Origin: Rikenellaceae bacterium
Lineage (GTDB): Bacteria > Bacteroidota > Bacteroidia > Bacteroidales > UBA932
Direction of reading: 5' to 3'
Length of the DNA stretch: 59,985 nt
Assembly: GCA_900771335.1 (NCBI GenBank)
Contig: CAAGNP010000032.1
Location: 1 to 59,985, forward strand
Positions 59,866-59,985 of this stretch are shown here, in pieces. The notes under the pieces were generated by a model, which saw only the letters and a list, made by a program, of their open reading frames with translations, ran no database searches and had not been told where the DNA came from. The first letter of the stretch is position 1; each line of letters starts with the position of its first letter. A program made the translations under genes and the position numbers.

Positions 59866-59985
59866 ATTGAAGTGAACCCCAAAAGTTAGACAAAAAACTT
59901 TTGGGGTTTATTTTATGCGAAAGAAACACGATCACCAAGCATTGCTCAAATACATGCAAATGCTTGAAGATGGCTATTCCATCAA
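59866..59985 (+). mobile_element. Left end of an IS3-family (IS150-like) insertion sequence
   Basis: Starting near 59866 the sequence reads TGAAGTGAACCC and then AAAAGTTAGACA, which resembles terminal sequences of IS3-family elements in Bacteroidetes. AAAAGTT and AACTTTTGGGGTTT form an inverted repeat just ahead of a start codon. The window ends inside the element. The exact outer base cannot be fixed without the right end and a target duplication. Confidence 0.68.
59915..59985 (+). CDS. IS3-family transposase OrfA, N-terminal part
   Basis: An ATG at 59915 opens MRKKHDHQALLKYMQMLEDG followed by YSI, 23 codons before the window edge. This looks like the first helices of the HTH domain of an IS3/IS150 OrfA protein, which would continue into an helix-turn-helix and a leucine-zipper region. 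It begins directly after the terminal inverted repeat, as expected. It is truncated only by the window, so intactness of the element is unknown. Confidence 0.65.
   Translation, partial: MRKKHDHQALLKYMQMLEDGYSI

Overview
The window looks like a chromosome segment from a gut- or oral-type member of the Bacteroidales. Reasons: the tRNA-Thr/tRNA-Tyr pair at the left edge, TAnnTTTG-type -7 promoter elements, ECF sigma/FecR/TonB-receptor modules with DUF4974 and DUF4249 partners, BlaI/M56 regulator pairs, a complete Bat (aerotolerance) operon, DUF1343 and a type B L31. The species is not identified. All family names below rest on reading translated motifs by eye; no database search was run.

Layout. 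1-142: partial tRNA-Tyr and tRNA-Thr. 231-5164 (minus): a FeoB-like iron permease that lacks the GTPase domain, dxs, purA and ssb. 5321-8076 (plus): two similar MFS transporters. 8063-11160 (minus): aroE, an rRNA/tRNA methyltransferase and lysS. 11243-24097 (plus): recJ, then an ECF sigma factor, FecR anti-sigma factor, two TonB-dependent receptors, two DUF4249 lipoproteins, an unrecognised secreted protein and an MG2/plug-like surface protein. 24173-25448: a second ECF sigma locus. 25516-31387: BlaI repressor, M56/BlaR1-like sensor, an outer-membrane beta-barrel protein and a second M56 protein fused to a TonB C-terminal domain.

31388-34984 is an AT-rich acquired island. It holds a noncoding stretch with a compact two-hairpin junction, a Vsr endonuclease fused to a C5-cytosine methyltransferase, an HpaII-type restriction enzyme, and a scar where the 5' ends of two truncated genes (an AAA ATPase and a DUF1016/YhcG nuclease) meet head-on at an inverted repeat. 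34985-36953 (minus) is a third ECF sigma locus with a membrane protein and a TraB/GumN protein. A lipoprotein and a decaying HigBA toxin-antitoxin pair follow; the toxin has an internal frame-breaking deletion and the antitoxin is intact.

38783-44328 (minus) holds aroK, a topoisomerase IV/gyrase A subunit, era and an RsuA/RluB pseudouridine synthase with a long KPFGKS-repeat tail. A lone MacB-like permease follows. 46106-48787 (minus) is truA-exbB-exbD-tonB, whose energy output probably drives the TonB receptors to the left. 48852-56993 (plus) is the Bat operon (MoxR, DUF58, membrane protein, BatA, a BatB-BatC fusion, BatD, BatE). glmM, a DUF1343/NamZ-like gene and rpmE2 come next, and the window ends inside the start of an IS3-family insertion sequence.

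The observation I would follow first is a family of about 120-bp hairpin elements at 38626-38746, 45635-45757 and (half copy) about 46041-46105. The two full copies keep the inner sequence, but their closing stems have entirely different bases that still pair. All three copies lie directly 3' of a gene (aroK, the permease, tonB) in the same orientation relative to it. This is the pattern of a structured 3'-UTR or terminator RNA, or of a hairpin-type interspersed repeat. The second is the Vsr-methyltransferase fusion with its HpaII-like partner. The third is a 20-bp tandem promoter-region repeat shared by two outer-membrane gene sets 9 kb apart.
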